In this document: positions 10,880 through 24,530 of the stretch, piece after piece
Numbering within the stretch: the stretch's first letter is position 1
Layout of the letters: every line of letters starts with the position of its first letter
Assembly: GCA_963971285.1 (NCBI GenBank)
Contig: OZ020253.1
Location: 248,001-312,000, forward strand
Length of the DNA: 64,000 nt
DNA from: Astropecten irregularis
Lineage: Eukaryota; Echinodermata; Asteroidea; Paxillosida; Astropectinidae
Direction: 5' to 3'
Position numbers and translations under genes: made by a program
The notes under the pieces: model-generated
Told to the model about the DNA's origin: nothing
Seen by the model: the letters and a program-made list of their open reading frames with translations, nothing else
The model's database searches: none

Positions 10880-13800
10880 CTGTAGGGTAAGAAATACACT
10901 TGAAGTAAAATTCATTATTTGGCCTTCAAATAAGAGCCATTGAATTTAAAAACCACATTACCATGGTAACTGAACAAATTTGTTCTCTATTGTCTGGCGA
11001 CAAAAGGTTGCAATACAAAACCCACTCATTCATACCACACATAAATGCTGATATTGTATTCAATTATCTCATTATTGAGCTGCTGCTTTTATATTTGCAC
11101 CGTGCCTTTTCAAAGCATTTTGTATTCATGGACCCAACGGAATTCAAAGAGCAGGAATGAAATGCGTGCATTGAGCTGAATACAATTTTAAATTATTAAA
11201 AATACAGAAATATTAGGCCTAGGAAATTGGCAACTAATTTTTGTGTAGGGGTTTGAAGCACGTCATCACAAAATTAGCAAACTGGCAGTTGGATGTTTAT
11301 CAACCTCATAAGAAGGGTGTTTACTAACCCTCACATATCCAAACCGCATAATTTTCGTAAGCAAGGAAAATACAGAATTGAGGACTGATTGTGATGTACA
11401 CGTACAAGTCATACACACACATGCATGACGTACATGTAGCATCCTTTTCATAGCAACGGTAGTCCTTACATTGTACATGATCTCACAGAATCTGACCATA
11501 CCTTGAAGCATTTCAACAAATGACGAGGTGAAACATTACATAGTGTGGCCAACCTGATCAGACTTCACAATAAATCACACCTATTTTCTCCATGTTGTGA
11601 CCTTGCACTATAACCTACATTGGGGACGGCATAAACATAACTTCAATTTAGCCTCCATACCCCCCCCCCCCCCCTCCCCGCATCTTCAAGAAGCAATGAT
11701 TGTGAAACTCTAACGATGCACAGGTACATGTATGAAGAATGTTTCTATCCTAGAGAATCTGTCAAGGTACTACAGTGTGTAAAGGTATGACACAATAGGT
11801 AGTGTTTGTGTTTGCCTGATATGCACTTATTGACAGAATGTCGGCAAGGAAAGGAGCAGAGTGTAGCTGTCTGGAGACCACTCTCTCTGTTTTTCACTTA
11901 ACTCATTTGGATTGTTGAATAATATGCCTTGTTTGTTCCATTGGTGGAGGGAGGGGGGTAGAGGCAGAGGGAGGGAGAATGTTCAGCTGCACTGATGTTA
12001 TTACTGCAGGCAAGAAGCAAAGCAAGACAGAGGACAGTCAGTATGAATGAGGAGGTCTGGCAGCAAGGCTAAGCTGTATTCTTGGCAATCGGCTGGAGAC
12101 AAAGGCTTCCCTTGATTCGCCGGCGTTTGAAGGTGCCGCCCCGCTATCTTCAATCTTGAATTCAATTATGTAAAAAATGATAATGCACAAATAATTATCC
12201 TCCAAAACATGAATAAATAAATGGCTTCATGAAATTATAAACCACATGGCGGTCTCGCCGACAAATGAACAGTGCTGGTTTTTAGTTCTGTCGCAATACT
12301 GATTTTTGACATCAACCGTACATAAGCTTGAAGATTACATCTTGGCTGGTTTAATTGGGTGTATGATTTGGGAGGCAAATAAGGCCTTATATTTTACACT
12401 GATTTTGTTTGTGCATTTAAAACTCATGCCTCCATCTACATCATATGGGTCACGATATCAGATTAAACCACAAATTATAATGGTTGTCCTTATTACACAC
12501 TTCATGTATTGGTCTATTAATGTACCAGTCTATTACCATACATTATGATTCGGGATCAGCATTTTGCATATTATTTCCTCCATAAAATTTAAGCGACTGA
12601 TATCCTTTTTGTAATTCAAAGAATAAAATCTATGAATTCACATTCACCATACATGATGGAAGCTTCACTGAGTGAAACAAAGGATGCTGTCACAATGTAT
12701 GTTTCTTCAACTGTGGTAAAATAATGGATAAACCATATGTGATACACTGCACTTGTAATTCAAGCAGTTCCATTGCTTCAGACTTTCAGTGAGTATGAGC
12801 TACAAAGGTGAAGGGCTAATATGGATACCAGTGGAAGAAGGGGTACAATGTTCTTTCCAGATACCCCTGGTTTCAATACCTTCTATGGCTCTGAGTAGCC
12901 TACATGTATGTAGATGCACAACTTCCCCAGACAAAGAATTATCATCAGTTTCAATTTGGACTCTTGTCTGTTGTGCTGGCCGTGCACAGATTCCCTGATG
13001 GCATCGTGTATGACTAATGCTTCCAAGTCCTATTATAACTGCCTAATATGTCTAGAGGGCGCAAAGATCTGGCCAATTTATCCTTATATGGGGCAAAGAG
13101 TACTGACAAGTAATGACTACAATCCCAAAATTATCCACAGCAACTGGATATTAGCACGATTTCCATTGTGAGGCTGTTATAAAAAAATGTATGTTTTATA
13201 AGTAGACAGGCAATTTACATGAAAATCTGGCAATGATTTAATTACTTCCCAATAAACCTTTCCATATGCAACACCACAATTCAGTTATTTGTGTTTCTCT
13301 TTAATACAAGTTCTTATCACATTTTGTACTAAATTTTTCAGAATTTTCACAGATTCTAAAATTCTGAATCTACCTGGGTGTAAAACTTTTTAAAAGAAAG
13401 AACGAATTAAATAGAAATATGCTAGACCAGCCATCTGCCTTATCCTGTGCTATTCAGAAAGTGTTACAAAGATATACAGGAGGGGTTTAACTTTAAGTTT
13501 CTTCTCTGACTATTAAAGTGATGGACCTGTGTATTCCACTGGGAACATGTTTAGGAATCGGCCTTGCATCATAGAGCTAGGAACAGCTCAATGCTTGCAC
13601 TATAAGGAACATGTGTAATGCCGCTAATGGATACTTCACATTTCCTTAGCCACTTGTCCCAGACAACTTTTGACTAAACATTTGGATCAATGGTCCACAC
13701 CAGTGGACAAAGTGCCAAGAGTTAAGGGTTTGTGAATGGAGGGACAAATGGATGTTAATAATTGCTGTTTGGGCAGACTAGGGTCTGGCTGGATAGCATG

Positions 13801-16800
13801 GGATGTTATGGGGTATGGTATCTATAGATTGACATGGACCCTTTCACCTTCTGAGTTATGGAGCAAAATGAGTAAATTGAGTGTGATACATTATTCTCTC
13901 AAATCCAGAGATGTGAGTTGCCAAAGGCGAGGTCCGGGCGTTCAACAACCCCTAGCAAAATGTCACTAGAGGACAAAGTTGGAATGACCATCCTAAGTAC
14001 CTCTTACAGACACATCTGTCACTGAGGAAGCCGTAGAAAAAGAACCTGCCGACGACGAAAGCCGGAAATGAAACTGACGGGACGTTGAGTACAAAGTTAC
14101 AAAGTTAAATTACGTACACACGTGTAAAAAGCCAAATGCACTTTGACTAGAGTTTGGTCTTTCCTGCATGAGGTGTAGCCCATGCTTCCTGCAGACTGGG
14201 AATTTATCGCCTGACTCTCAGAGCAGGCTCCGCAAGGATTTCAATCAAAGGGATGAGTTTCCTCTGCATCATCCTCAGCCTAAGAAGCTTAATATAAGAG
14301 CATCCACTGGAACCTCAGTCGAGCAAGAGCAGAATACTGCCACAAAGACGCCTATCTCAGGGGATGTGTGTACAGTATGGCATATTACCTCCCAACATAC
14401 CTTGCTTTTACCCATCAATGCTTCAGACTTAAATTTTGTAGAAAAATGCCTCATGAATGAAAATGAATAGAAAAAGCCAGAAAAACTTGCGGGAGAAAAA
14501 ATTCTATGCCTAAGATTTTGATTTTTTGATCCTATTTTTGATTCATTCAGCCTGGATTTTCTGTTGCCTTTTAAAATGCAGATAAGTTGCATTATGTTCA
14601 ATTCACTGGAATATAAAGCAATGTACTGCAACCAGACGTGCAAGATAATAAAAAGGTCTTGAATTTCATTAGAAAAATGTCTAAAAATTAAAACAGAATA
14701 TACATTTCTAGAGCTCCATTTCTGCAGTGACAAAGCGCTAAAAATACTTTCAACCAGATATTTAACCACAAAATGGCGAAATAATGCATTATTAGCATAA
14801 AACAGAATGTTCAGTGAGTACGGAGCAAAAGCAAAACAAAAAAAGCAAAATAACTGTCTTAAAATTTGATTGATTTGTAATGACAAAATTTAGGGGCGGG
14901 ACCGAATATTTGTTTATAGGTTATTGCGACAGTAGCCTTTATAATACACACACGTGAATATGTGTACATGCAATGCATTTGTCCATTGCAATAATACAAG
15001 GGGGCTTGAGTGCAATTTGTGTGGCAGTAAATATGGATTTAGTCAGATAATGTTTTTACAATTGATTGTCAATGATTCACTAGCAGGTTGAATACTGGCT
15101 GTGTTAAGCAGAATGGGTCAATTGAACAGCACAGTACTGCTACTCTACAAGGACACTCTGCAATTAGACCAATACTACATGGCCAAACATGGTCAAGATG
15201 CCACTCACATAATATCCCCCTACCCCTCCCCAACCTGAATATTATTACCGCAACAGAAATTCTGCTTATTTTGCTACAGCTATAATAATATCAAGTACTG
15301 GACAACGTGACAAAATTGTAACGTCTTATGGCCCTGCATTATAATACCATAGAACTCTTCCTGTAAAGAGGTAATTGGCCAAACCCCCTGGGAATATGGC
15401 TGGAATCCTTCCAGAATCAAACAAAACCAATCGATGTCTACACCAAAATATAGAGACAAATAATAAATTGGCCCCAAAAGCCAAATCAATAAAGTGACAA
15501 TGTCTAGAATGAACATGTACTAGGCCCTATTCAATAGTTCCATATCAATACAAATCTCAAAACAGAGTCTGAGAATGTATTTTGATTGTTTTTTTTTATG
15601 GTAAGCATTTAGGATGCTACCTGAAATAAAAATCATTCCAAATTAAATTTCGCTGATTTATAAATCTATGAAAATACAATATTTCATTTCATATCTTTGC
15701 AAAAGTTGAAGTCAGTTATCAAATAGATATTACAATCTGTTGTCCACCTGGAAATGTTCAAGGACAAGGGACCCAACCTCATTAAATTAGAAGTTATGAT
15801 GTTGATATTAATATAGGGAAATTCTGGATGAGGGCACATAATAATCAAATAGTTTACAAAGTTGAATTTTCCAATCTATTTTTTTTCAAAGAGGTCCGCA
15901 ATATCAAACAAAAATTCTACAGTATGACGTCAAATTTGCAGATTTTTATCTCAGATATCAGAATTGCTTTTTATCGCTGCACTGCAAATGGAAAACAAAA
16001 TTCAAAAAAAGCGTGGTCAAAAAACATAAGGTGCCATATGGCATGACAATGTTTTCCTTCCCGCAAGGAAGACAACAAAAATTATTCCTCAAACCAGAAT
16101 TTAATTGAATTATGTAAATTAGTTGCAGGACAGGAGTTTTTTTAATCTAATCAAGGTTGAGTTGGCTCTTGGCAAAGGGACATAACAGGAACAGACAGGA
16201 ACAAGAAGACATAAAACATGCTGGGATTCTTAGAAGAAAACAGACAAATATCTTCAACTTGAACTTTTCTTCAATTTAATTGCAAGTCACTTAGTAGGGT
16301 CTGCATTTCTTCCTTTATAACTGTTTATCTGACGTCTGAATAGGGCAGCTTTCTGTACAACTCCGGATTTTAGACAACTCCCTTGACAACAAGCAAAAAA
16401 TTGAAGCGAGTTTTCCAAAAAGAAAATGCACTCTACGTGGACGAACATCCTGTTTGTACGAAGTATCCTACATAAAAGCCTTTTGAAGATTCGGACAAAA
16501 AGCATTTTATTCGATGTAACTTTATTTCTGGGAGACTTTTTATGAGTGAAGCTAATTGTGTATGGTTCTGCGATGCAAAGCTAATCAATTTGCAAACTGC
16601 ACTCAGAGAGTAGACAGGAAAAGACAAATTCAAGCTTTTGTGAGGAGATGCTTTCTTGTGGAATGCAAGCACTACTTTCTGTATGATCTAAATTGTCAAA
16701 AGGCAAACAAGACAAACATAAAAAGTAAAAAAGAGAGGTAAAAACCAGAAAGGTACATCTTGCAAGCCTCAATGAAACAAATAAATTACATTTCTATGGC

Positions 16801-17044
16801 AATATAGAAAATTGAAAAAAAGAAATTGAACAAAATCAAGCGAAAAAGTTTGATTAATGTTTGTAACCAACGTGGATCTAAGAACCAGTAATCAAAAGAA
16901 AGATGGATGCATCCAACAATGGGATGGGTTGCTAAGCGGTATGATGTTACCATGGAGATACAATAAAGTGAGGCTTGCCCTACCCTGCCAACTACTAGCA
17001 CTGCAAACTCAAAAAGTATTTTTGAGTGCTGTAAAGGAGATGAA

Positions 17045-17090
17045 TTCATAGGCTTACTCAAGTGAGATTCGAACCAGTGACTTCCTATTT
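17045..17090 (-). repeat. tRNA-derived SINE fragment
   Basis: On the minus strand it contains GGTTCGAATCTCACTTGAG, a good RNA polymerase III B-box followed by SINE-like sequence comparable with the elements at 44061 and 50577. The A-box half is missing or diverged. Confidence 0.5.
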
Positions 17091-19060
17091 ACATGTACAA
17101 GTGCAGACATAAAACTAGTCACAAAGTGATGTACAAATCAGTGGCTAGTTGCAGAGCCATACAGAAACGTACATGGATCACATCCACAAAGTTGGATGAA
17201 AACTATCCATAATAAATCATTTTGTGAAACAAGGAAGGACATGATGCTGGCATAAAGTTTGAATAAAAGTGCCAGAAGAATGTCTTGTAAGGTAAGTTTA
17301 ACATTGAAATAGAACAGATCTCCACACCACTCTTTGAGCAGAGCGTTGACTGGAAACTAGGTTATAAATTTCACTGTGGTTAAATATAGACAGCACTTTG
17401 TTAGTGACAGTCAAATCTGTGCTAAACAAATTGCTCTGTCTGTTGTGTTGATTTGCTCGCATGTTCATTTCTAGGATCAGCCAGTGTGACTTCACCTCAT
17501 CAGATTCTAAATCCATCCATCATCACATGGCATCTTTTTAATTCTACTGAATGTTCTCAATTTGGCCCACACACTCTGAGATGCTGTAGACATAGAATCA
17601 TCTATGGGTGGTTACTAGAGTCCACTCATTAATCACTCCCTTGAAGCTTACGGCCCCACCAACCAGCCAGCCAGCCGGTCGTCCATTAACGACACGAGGT
17701 GATTGGCCGAACACTGGTGTCCCGTTGCATAAGCACTCCACTGAAAAAACCATCGGAGGGCCGTCATCACCTGATAATTCTGGAAGTGTTGGACTATGTC
17801 ACATTATGCGCTGAGTTTAACACCGTGTAAAGGAGAACTAAACTGATAAGATTGGATGGGATGAAGCCCGATGTCTTCCACCCCCCTACCACTTCTCAAC
17901 AAGCGTGTTTATTGTTCCTCTTTGCCTTCAGGGATGAAGAGCAAAGAAATCAAAGGATTGTATTTCCAATTTCAGCAAGTGGCGTATGCATGCCTTTCCC
18001 AAGTTATGATCTGCCAGTTGGGTTCATATTAATTTCAGACGCTAGTCTTTCCCTGCTCAATGAGGCCTCATTCAGACATCCTGTGAACAGCGGTCTTTCT
18101 TAGACTGAAACCAAAAACTGTCCATCTATCTGACAAGCTCAGGGTGTAGGGCAGACCTGTTGTTTTCATTCTGGTGTCAAGAACGGGCCTCTCAATACTT
18201 GGACCACCATGCTACCGAGACCTGTCCAGCCTATATCAAACAGTCTACTAATATAAACCCTCTTCTTGTACATTGTACAACATCTGAACTGACTGTTACA
18301 TCTCAGAAAACCACCAATGTGTCTAATACAGACAGTGCAGTGTGTGCCATTTGTCCGGAAGGACAGAGTCACAGACATTTTTGGTTGCAGGACTTTTGAC
18401 CTCTTTACTGAGGACACAGAGATATAAACACACTTGAATATTCCAAGATTTTGAGTAAGAATATTATCTAACAACTTAGTACATGTAGGCCTACATAAAT
18501 TATATACATTTATGCCAGTAGGCCTACTTATTTGCTATGACCCAACTTCACTTTACTCGAAAATTTTCAATTTGTTCTCACATCTCATGTTGCCAATTTA
18601 ATAAATGGCCAAAGAAAATTCTCAAATCTTTCAATCATTTACAACTTCCGATTTCTGTGGATGCCACACGTCATGTAAAATGCATGTAGCATTTTTTCTT
18701 GGGGTCATGAGTGCCTACAAAATGTGTACATGTACCAAGTTAAACAACAGTGAGAACTGGAGGCTTGATTCAATAAATGCATGGCAAGGCAGAGACATTC
18801 CTCATGGCTGTATAAACATGTATTTCCAAACAGCCTCCTGGGTTAACCCGTACAAACTTACACTACCATCCACAAACAACTGCCAAGTACAAGAGTTAAT
18901 ATTACCCTTTTTCTATCATGTTTCAATGGCTTCTAACTCAGTCTTCATAACCCGACTCCCGAGCAGAAACTACGGGTATTTAAGCACTTTCAGTCGGATC
19001 ATATGTTCCAATTTATTTGCTCCCTGTAGTTTGACATATAGTACATATGATAGTACTCAC

Positions 19061-19097
19061 TGCCGGTAGCGGTTGGGTTGAATGCGCGGGGCCCGAG
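19061..19097 (-). other. Candidate 37 nt microexon
   Basis: On the minus strand the acceptor TTTCTCCCCAG is followed by 37 nt of GC-rich sequence and then the donor GTGAGTAC. All three frames are open. If joined to the signal-peptide exon at 43029-43116 (which ends in phase 1), it would add a short basic segment read as RAPRIQPNRYR. Both splice signals are strong and the GC content stands out from the AT-rich flanks. No homology is recognised, and chance pairing of splice-like motifs remains possible in so long a region. Confidence 0.3.
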
Positions 19098-21633
19098 CTG
19101 GGGAGAAACTAGATTCGTTTGGCATTATACTAAGACAGGAAGATTGAACTCTTAGGATATTGCCAGCATGGCATCATGGTAGGGCATGTCCATCGTACTG
19201 ACTAGAAATTGTTACATGTCCCAGGCAGGGGTGTTAACCTTATCAGAGTAAATGCGTCTGTCCCAGCAGGTGTACTAAGTGGAATGAGACTGGCAATGGA
19301 CAAGAGGAGCCACACGTTTCACATCATATAAATGATCATTGGCAGTTGTAGGACGCTTACCTCACTGTCTACCCCCTCCCCCCTCCCCTCATTCCCACAA
19401 TCCTCTAAATAGAATCTCTACTACCGTAGTTCTCCATTACATGTAGACTTTGCAAGCCGCAATATCTTGTATTTCAATGTCTGATTGTAAGGCCCAGTAG
19501 TTGTGAGACTTATGGACGCTACTCTAAATCTCTAAATCTATGGCACGAGCAAACGGGCGTTCACACTTTGAGCTCGGGTTCATTCACGTTCACAACAAGG
19601 CAAGCTTTGGTTGGCCATTTTCAAAATAAGGTTTCCATGGTAACCTCGCTATGGTTGTATACATGCTTTTGTCACATTTGCTATGTTCCTCAGCTCTTTT
19701 AAGGTTTTGGTAAAATAAATCAGTTCTTGACATTTTGGCTGGTTTATACCGTTCATCATGTCTCGGCCTATTTTCACTTTCACAGAAGGAAACATTCAAA
19801 GAATTGGCTTCCAGACTGCACATTGCATAATACTTATTTACTATACTACTATAATGCACAAAACCCAAATAAATGTGAACTAAAAGTTGGACAAACTTAA
19901 ATTGAATCCTTTACAATTAATGATACATCAGACATCGGCACAAACACAATCAGATACATGAAGGTCTTCATGCACATGGAGAAAAAGAACCCTCCATGAA
20001 ATGACGACATTGCTGGATCCCCCCCCCCCCATGGAGAAAGTGTTTTTATTTCTACCTGATTGTCCAGACATTTGGAGTGGAATTGCTCTTTTCAATATTC
20101 CCTACAAACCTGCAGATCTTAAGCCCATAAATAAACCCAAGGCTGTATAGCTGCAAGTTTTTTCTTGCCAGTTTTTTTTATCCCCTCTCAGACACTCCAG
20201 CTACATGTCCATCAGGATCAGCAAACCTACCCCCCCCCCTCCCAACCTAGTGACTCATGGTAGACACCATCAGCCTATGTAACCAAGACCACCTCATAGT
20301 GTGCGGGCACCGCACTCACCCCAAAACAGGGAAAACTCCGTGGCCGTAAGACAGACAGACACAATAAAAAGGGAAAGAAATTTGAATGAAAATTGAAAAG
20401 GTGAATATTGCAACAAGCCTAAGGGTAAATACAACCTCGGTGGTATAAGACTTGATCCAGAGACTCTACACAGTGGCTGGGTTTGCCCGGAGGGGTTAGC
20501 CTCCGATGGGACACAAACACACTGTTAATAGCCCAGGCTCAGCTCCTAGACTTTAAAGCTGTTACTAAAGGTGTGGTAATGATAACATATTATATGAACC
20601 TTTCATAATTGCTGATTATAATATTCTTATACAGTTTTGCCTTCAAGGTGCACTTGATTTGGACACATTCTTCTATCGTCCCTAAACCCACTCCCTCTCC
20701 CCTCCCCGACTGACCCGTTCAAACTGTGCAATGTGAGGCATTCGCTAAGGTTGTAACATGTTTGGTCTTTCACAGGCAAGAATCTTCTGTTACAATGTTG
20801 GACATCTCCCTAAAAATCATCAAACTGAAACATTTTGACCCCTGGGGTAAGAATACATGTGAACAGTAGATAGAAGAAGTTTGACATCAGAAGATCGGAG
20901 TTCTACTCAGCCTGGTTGAGATAAAAGTGAGTTATACTAGTTGACTCTTGATATTCTCTTTTGCAGATTTCCTTCCTGTCACAGAAAAAAATGACATATT
21001 ATCTCAAATCTGCCATCTTGCATCTGCTGTCTTGTAAAAATGTGCATCCATTGTTATATTTAAAAGCAAGCCAAATTTATTCAATCACTTCTTGCAAACC
21101 TCAAACCTTGACTGACAGTGCAAATGATTGTTGCCATAATTACCGTAAGTGGTACATTACTGATTCAAGAACTCCAAGTCATGGCTTCATGTCCCTGCCC
21201 AGACGATGGTTCTTGACTACCGTACATCAAACAATGAAATTTGCCGTACTTATACGCCATTAATTTTCTTTCTGTCTCAATAAATTGATTTGTTAATTGC
21301 AAACTGAACAAGCAGGCTACATGTTTGCATAGATTCCATAGGCATACAGTGACTGTACATATTGAGTTAGCATCATGTATGAATCAAATGCTTTTGTCTA
21401 TGGCTATGGCTAGAGTATCTTCCACAGCACAGAAATGGGGGCAAGTCAAGCCATAGCACTGATGTGGACACATCCATAGATGGAGCTACATGTAGTGTAA
21501 TGTAACAACCACAGAAAGCTGGTGTTAACACCACAGGTTTATTATATTACTCTACCAGTTTCCTAAAATGTGGCTGCGACGGAGAAGTTGAGGTTGATTA
21601 AATCAGAATGTGGAGAGAGAGAGAGTACCAGAC

Positions 21634-21900
21634 ATGTAAGATGTAAGATGTAAGATGTAAGATGTAAGATGTAAGATGTAAGATGTAAGATGTAAGATGT
21701 AAGATGTAAGATGTAAGATGTAAGATGTAAGATGTAAGATGTAAGATGTAAGATGTAAGATGTAAGATGTAAGATGTAAGATGTAAGATGTAAGATGTAA
21801 GATGTAAGATGTAAGATGTAAGATGTAAGATGTAAGATGTAAGATGTAAGATGTAAGATGTAAGATGTAAGATGTAAGATGTAAGATGTAAGATGTAAGA
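21634..21900 (+). repeat. 7 bp satellite (ATGTAAG)n, about 38 copies
   Basis: An almost perfect tandem array of ATGTAAG. Because 7 is not a multiple of 3 and the unit has no minus-strand stop in any frame, all three minus frames read the same repeating heptapeptide (SYILHLT). This creates long spurious open frames. The near-perfect homogeneity implies recent expansion and probable length polymorphism. Confidence 0.98.
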
Positions 21901-22767
21901 TATAGAGGCAACATTATCTCCAACTCTGCTCCAACCACACACACACACCCTGTACCAAACATGCCATGTACAAGGTAATCTTCTTATTAGTATTCCATAT
22001 GTATAGTACCGGACGCTTGCCTGCACCCGTCACTTTTCATTCATTCTCTTCGTGCGGAATCTAGAGTGCTGTTTTAAGAGCCGGTAAAGTAGTCCATAAT
22101 GCGGGCTGCATTTAGCGAGTGCACGCAAAACCTGGAATGGTTGTTTTCTTGTTCTTCCTGCCTATACGACTTGTATTTATTTCCCTACTCTGCAATCTTC
22201 TACCTCATGTTAAGCCCATGGGCCTTTTGATTTATTGTTGTCCTTTTACTTGGGCCAGTCCCCGAAACGATCCTAAAAGTAAACAAGAATATTTTGACAG
22301 GGGCATTGTCAGAGGCCCAGCCAAAAGAAGCGAGGTTGCAATGGGCAAAGAGCCGGAGTCCATGCCCACAAATCTCAAGAATGCTCATTTTTTGTGTGTG
22401 CACGATAAAATATTTGACATTTTAACATAATTGGCCCACATAGGAGAAGGTCATTCTTCACTATCAACCCACGAACCAATCACGGCACGATATTCGCCAA
22501 GCATCCCCATTTCTTTTGTATGAATGACACAATTTCCTAGCTTTCATAATTTCTCCCCAAAGAATCAAATGTTACAACTTCATGATTACAGCTACCAAGA
22601 CTGGAAGCTAAAGTTCCATGAAGAACCCGAGGTGAAAAGGGGACTTTTATTTCATTTTGAGTATCCTGCAGGGCAAGAACTTAGATCTTAAAGGACAAGG
22701 CAATTCTCACCTTAGCAACAGGCACATCATCAGAGAAACTAAAATATCTACAGGAATCATTTGCAAA
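21901..22767. other. Non-coding, nothing recognised
   Basis: Unique sequence between two minisatellites. No splice-supported exon. Confidence 0.45.
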
Positions 22768-23055
22768 GGGCACCATGGCAATGACCAGGGGCACTATGGC
22801 AATGACCAGGGGCACTATGGCAATGACCAGGGGCACCATGGCAATGACCAGGGGCACCATGGCAATGACCAGGGGCACCATGGCAATGACCAGGGGCACT
22901 ATGGCAATGACCAGGGGCACTATGGCAATGACCAGGGGCACCATGGCAATGACCAGGGGCACTATGGCAATGACCAGGGGCACCATGGCAATGACCAGGG
23001 GCACCATGGCAATGACCAGGGGCACCATGGCAATGACCAGGGGCACTATGGCAAT
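22768..23055 (+). repeat. 21 bp minisatellite, 13 copies plus a partial
   Basis: The unit is GGGCACCATGGCAATGACCAG, repeated 13 times in perfect 21 bp register with a partial 14th copy. The only variation is a C/T change (CACCATGG versus CACTATGG). Because the period is a multiple of three, several frames on both strands stay open; on the plus strand one reads GHHGNDQ or GHYGNDQ repeats (within 22657-23223). Composition and identity are those of a minisatellite, and there is no signal peptide, splice framing or homology for a real protein. Confidence 0.97.
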
Positions 23056-24390
23056 TTGCCTCTGTTGCGCCCTCTGAGTTTCCACACTGTTTTATTGAGG
23101 TTAACCCCACACAAAATGGAACAGGACGTTGGAAGCAATATGTACATATATGTACGTGCAGTTTTTCCAAAGTTAGAAAAGATGAAAATGCATGGTTTTC
23201 AAACTGCAAACTCATCAACCTAAATAATGACCTGACGTAGAGAATACTTTTGGTAGAGTGTGACTACCTACTTATAACAGCAAGTACAGTGTACACCTAC
23301 ATGTAGATGTTTAACTTCTGAGGCAAGGTACCTAACATCATAACATTTACAAAAGAGGTGTCCTGAATGATGGGCTAATCTCTTCACAGGTTAATCTTGA
23401 CAGAGGAGGATTTAATCTCCTCCCAAATCCCCTCCTTCCAAAGGCCCTCTGATACCGCCCTATCGGATCTAATGACTGATCCCCTAGCCTATGAAGGAAG
23501 CCTTCCATGCCTAGCATTACCAACCCAGACAAGGGATCTAGGAGATTCACATACTCACACACAGATTCAGTCCCTAGCAGTACAGAGTATGTATGTACAG
23601 GACTGCAGTAACCTGTGCCTACACAATCCACATGTACCTAGACCGATAAAATGGATTACAAGTTGCGGTAGAACACACGGGAGGGGGGAGGTAAAGGGAC
23701 AAAAGAGCTTTTCAATCTGGAAGACGATTGGCAAAAACTAGTTTCTTTTCAGACCCTTCCTGTCTCATTTGGGTAGGTGTGATGGCTTTTATATCCCAGA
23801 CCAGCCAGACAATCTCCAGCAAAATTAGGGATTGGCTCCAAGGCCGCCCATTCTTCAACAGACACACTTCCCAAGCCAACACAAGAGGAAAGAAAAAGGA
23901 AAAGTGAGATTCCAGTCATTCTGCCCCGCCGGTTGACAACACTGGGAAGCTTGGGGCAGAGGCATTTGCTTCCATTAGTGAGAGGTAACCTTGGTATGGC
24001 TGGGAGACTGAGTCGGTACCCTTTGAGGAAGAAGGCTTGTGAACCTTGCAGCTGTAAATAGTGTGGATCCTCTCATTGTGGACAGCTCAAAATGAAATTC
24101 CACGGTGCCCAATTTGCGGGATTAGGTCCATAACACTCTTTAAAGTGGCCAGAGAGTGATACCTTATTGTGTGCTTTAGCCTCCCCCATTAACCAGGTTA
24201 CATGTCCTAGGTTTGTAAAATATGTCCGGGGAGAAACAAGGATGAATCACAACAAATTGTTTGAAACGTACGTAGGCATTTCTTTCACTTTGCTTCATTT
24301 GCTCTGATAAATAAAATGCGACAGTTTGCACATTTTAGTGTAGAGATGCCATGAACTACTCAGAAACCACACATCTTGCAAATTAATACA

Positions 24391-24530
24391 AGAACTAAAT
24401 TGCTGCAAACTGCTTATCAACCAAATCAATGACCTGAAACATATTTTAAAAAAACGCTGAAGGGTAAGAAGGGCCTGATATGTTTTGATCTTTCTTTTCA
24501 AACTTTTGAAAAACATCCTCCTATAAACTC
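24391..24530 (+). repeat. Dispersed repeat family, copy A
   Basis: It shares the order of blocks CTGCAAACTGCTTATCA, ATGACCTGAAA, GGGCCTGA and GATCTTTCTT with copies at 28965-29112 and 53165-53290, all in plus orientation, and with a partial copy at 40258-40312. The copies are diverged and no ends were resolved. Confidence 0.6.

Larger units (their letters stand above)
10880..21633. other. Long non-coding block, probable intron or intergenic DNA
   Basis: No recognisable gene in 10.7 kb. Contents worth noting are RFX X-box-like sites near 10957 and 19630, a 15-base C run (11660-11674), and a homeodomain-motif-rich stretch at about 12130-12250. There is also a SINE fragment (17045-17090), a candidate minus-strand microexon (19061-19097) and a 12-base C run (20019-20030). 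The longest open frame (14275-14886, minus) is phenylalanine-rich and has no domain. If the secreted-protein gene at 43116 runs left, this may be intronic. Confidence 0.5.

Noticed and set aside
14275-14886. 203-codon minus-strand frame, one of the longest in the window
   Set aside because: Phenylalanine-rich composition follows from AT-rich DNA; no domain, splice signals or codon structure.
21598-22026. 142-codon minus-strand frame with SYILHLT repeats
   Set aside because: It is an artefact of the 7 bp satellite, which is open in all minus frames.
22657-23223. 188-codon plus-strand frame rich in GH(H/Y)GNDQ
   Set aside because: It is created by the 21 bp minisatellite; the opposite strand is equally open, and there is no homology or splice support.
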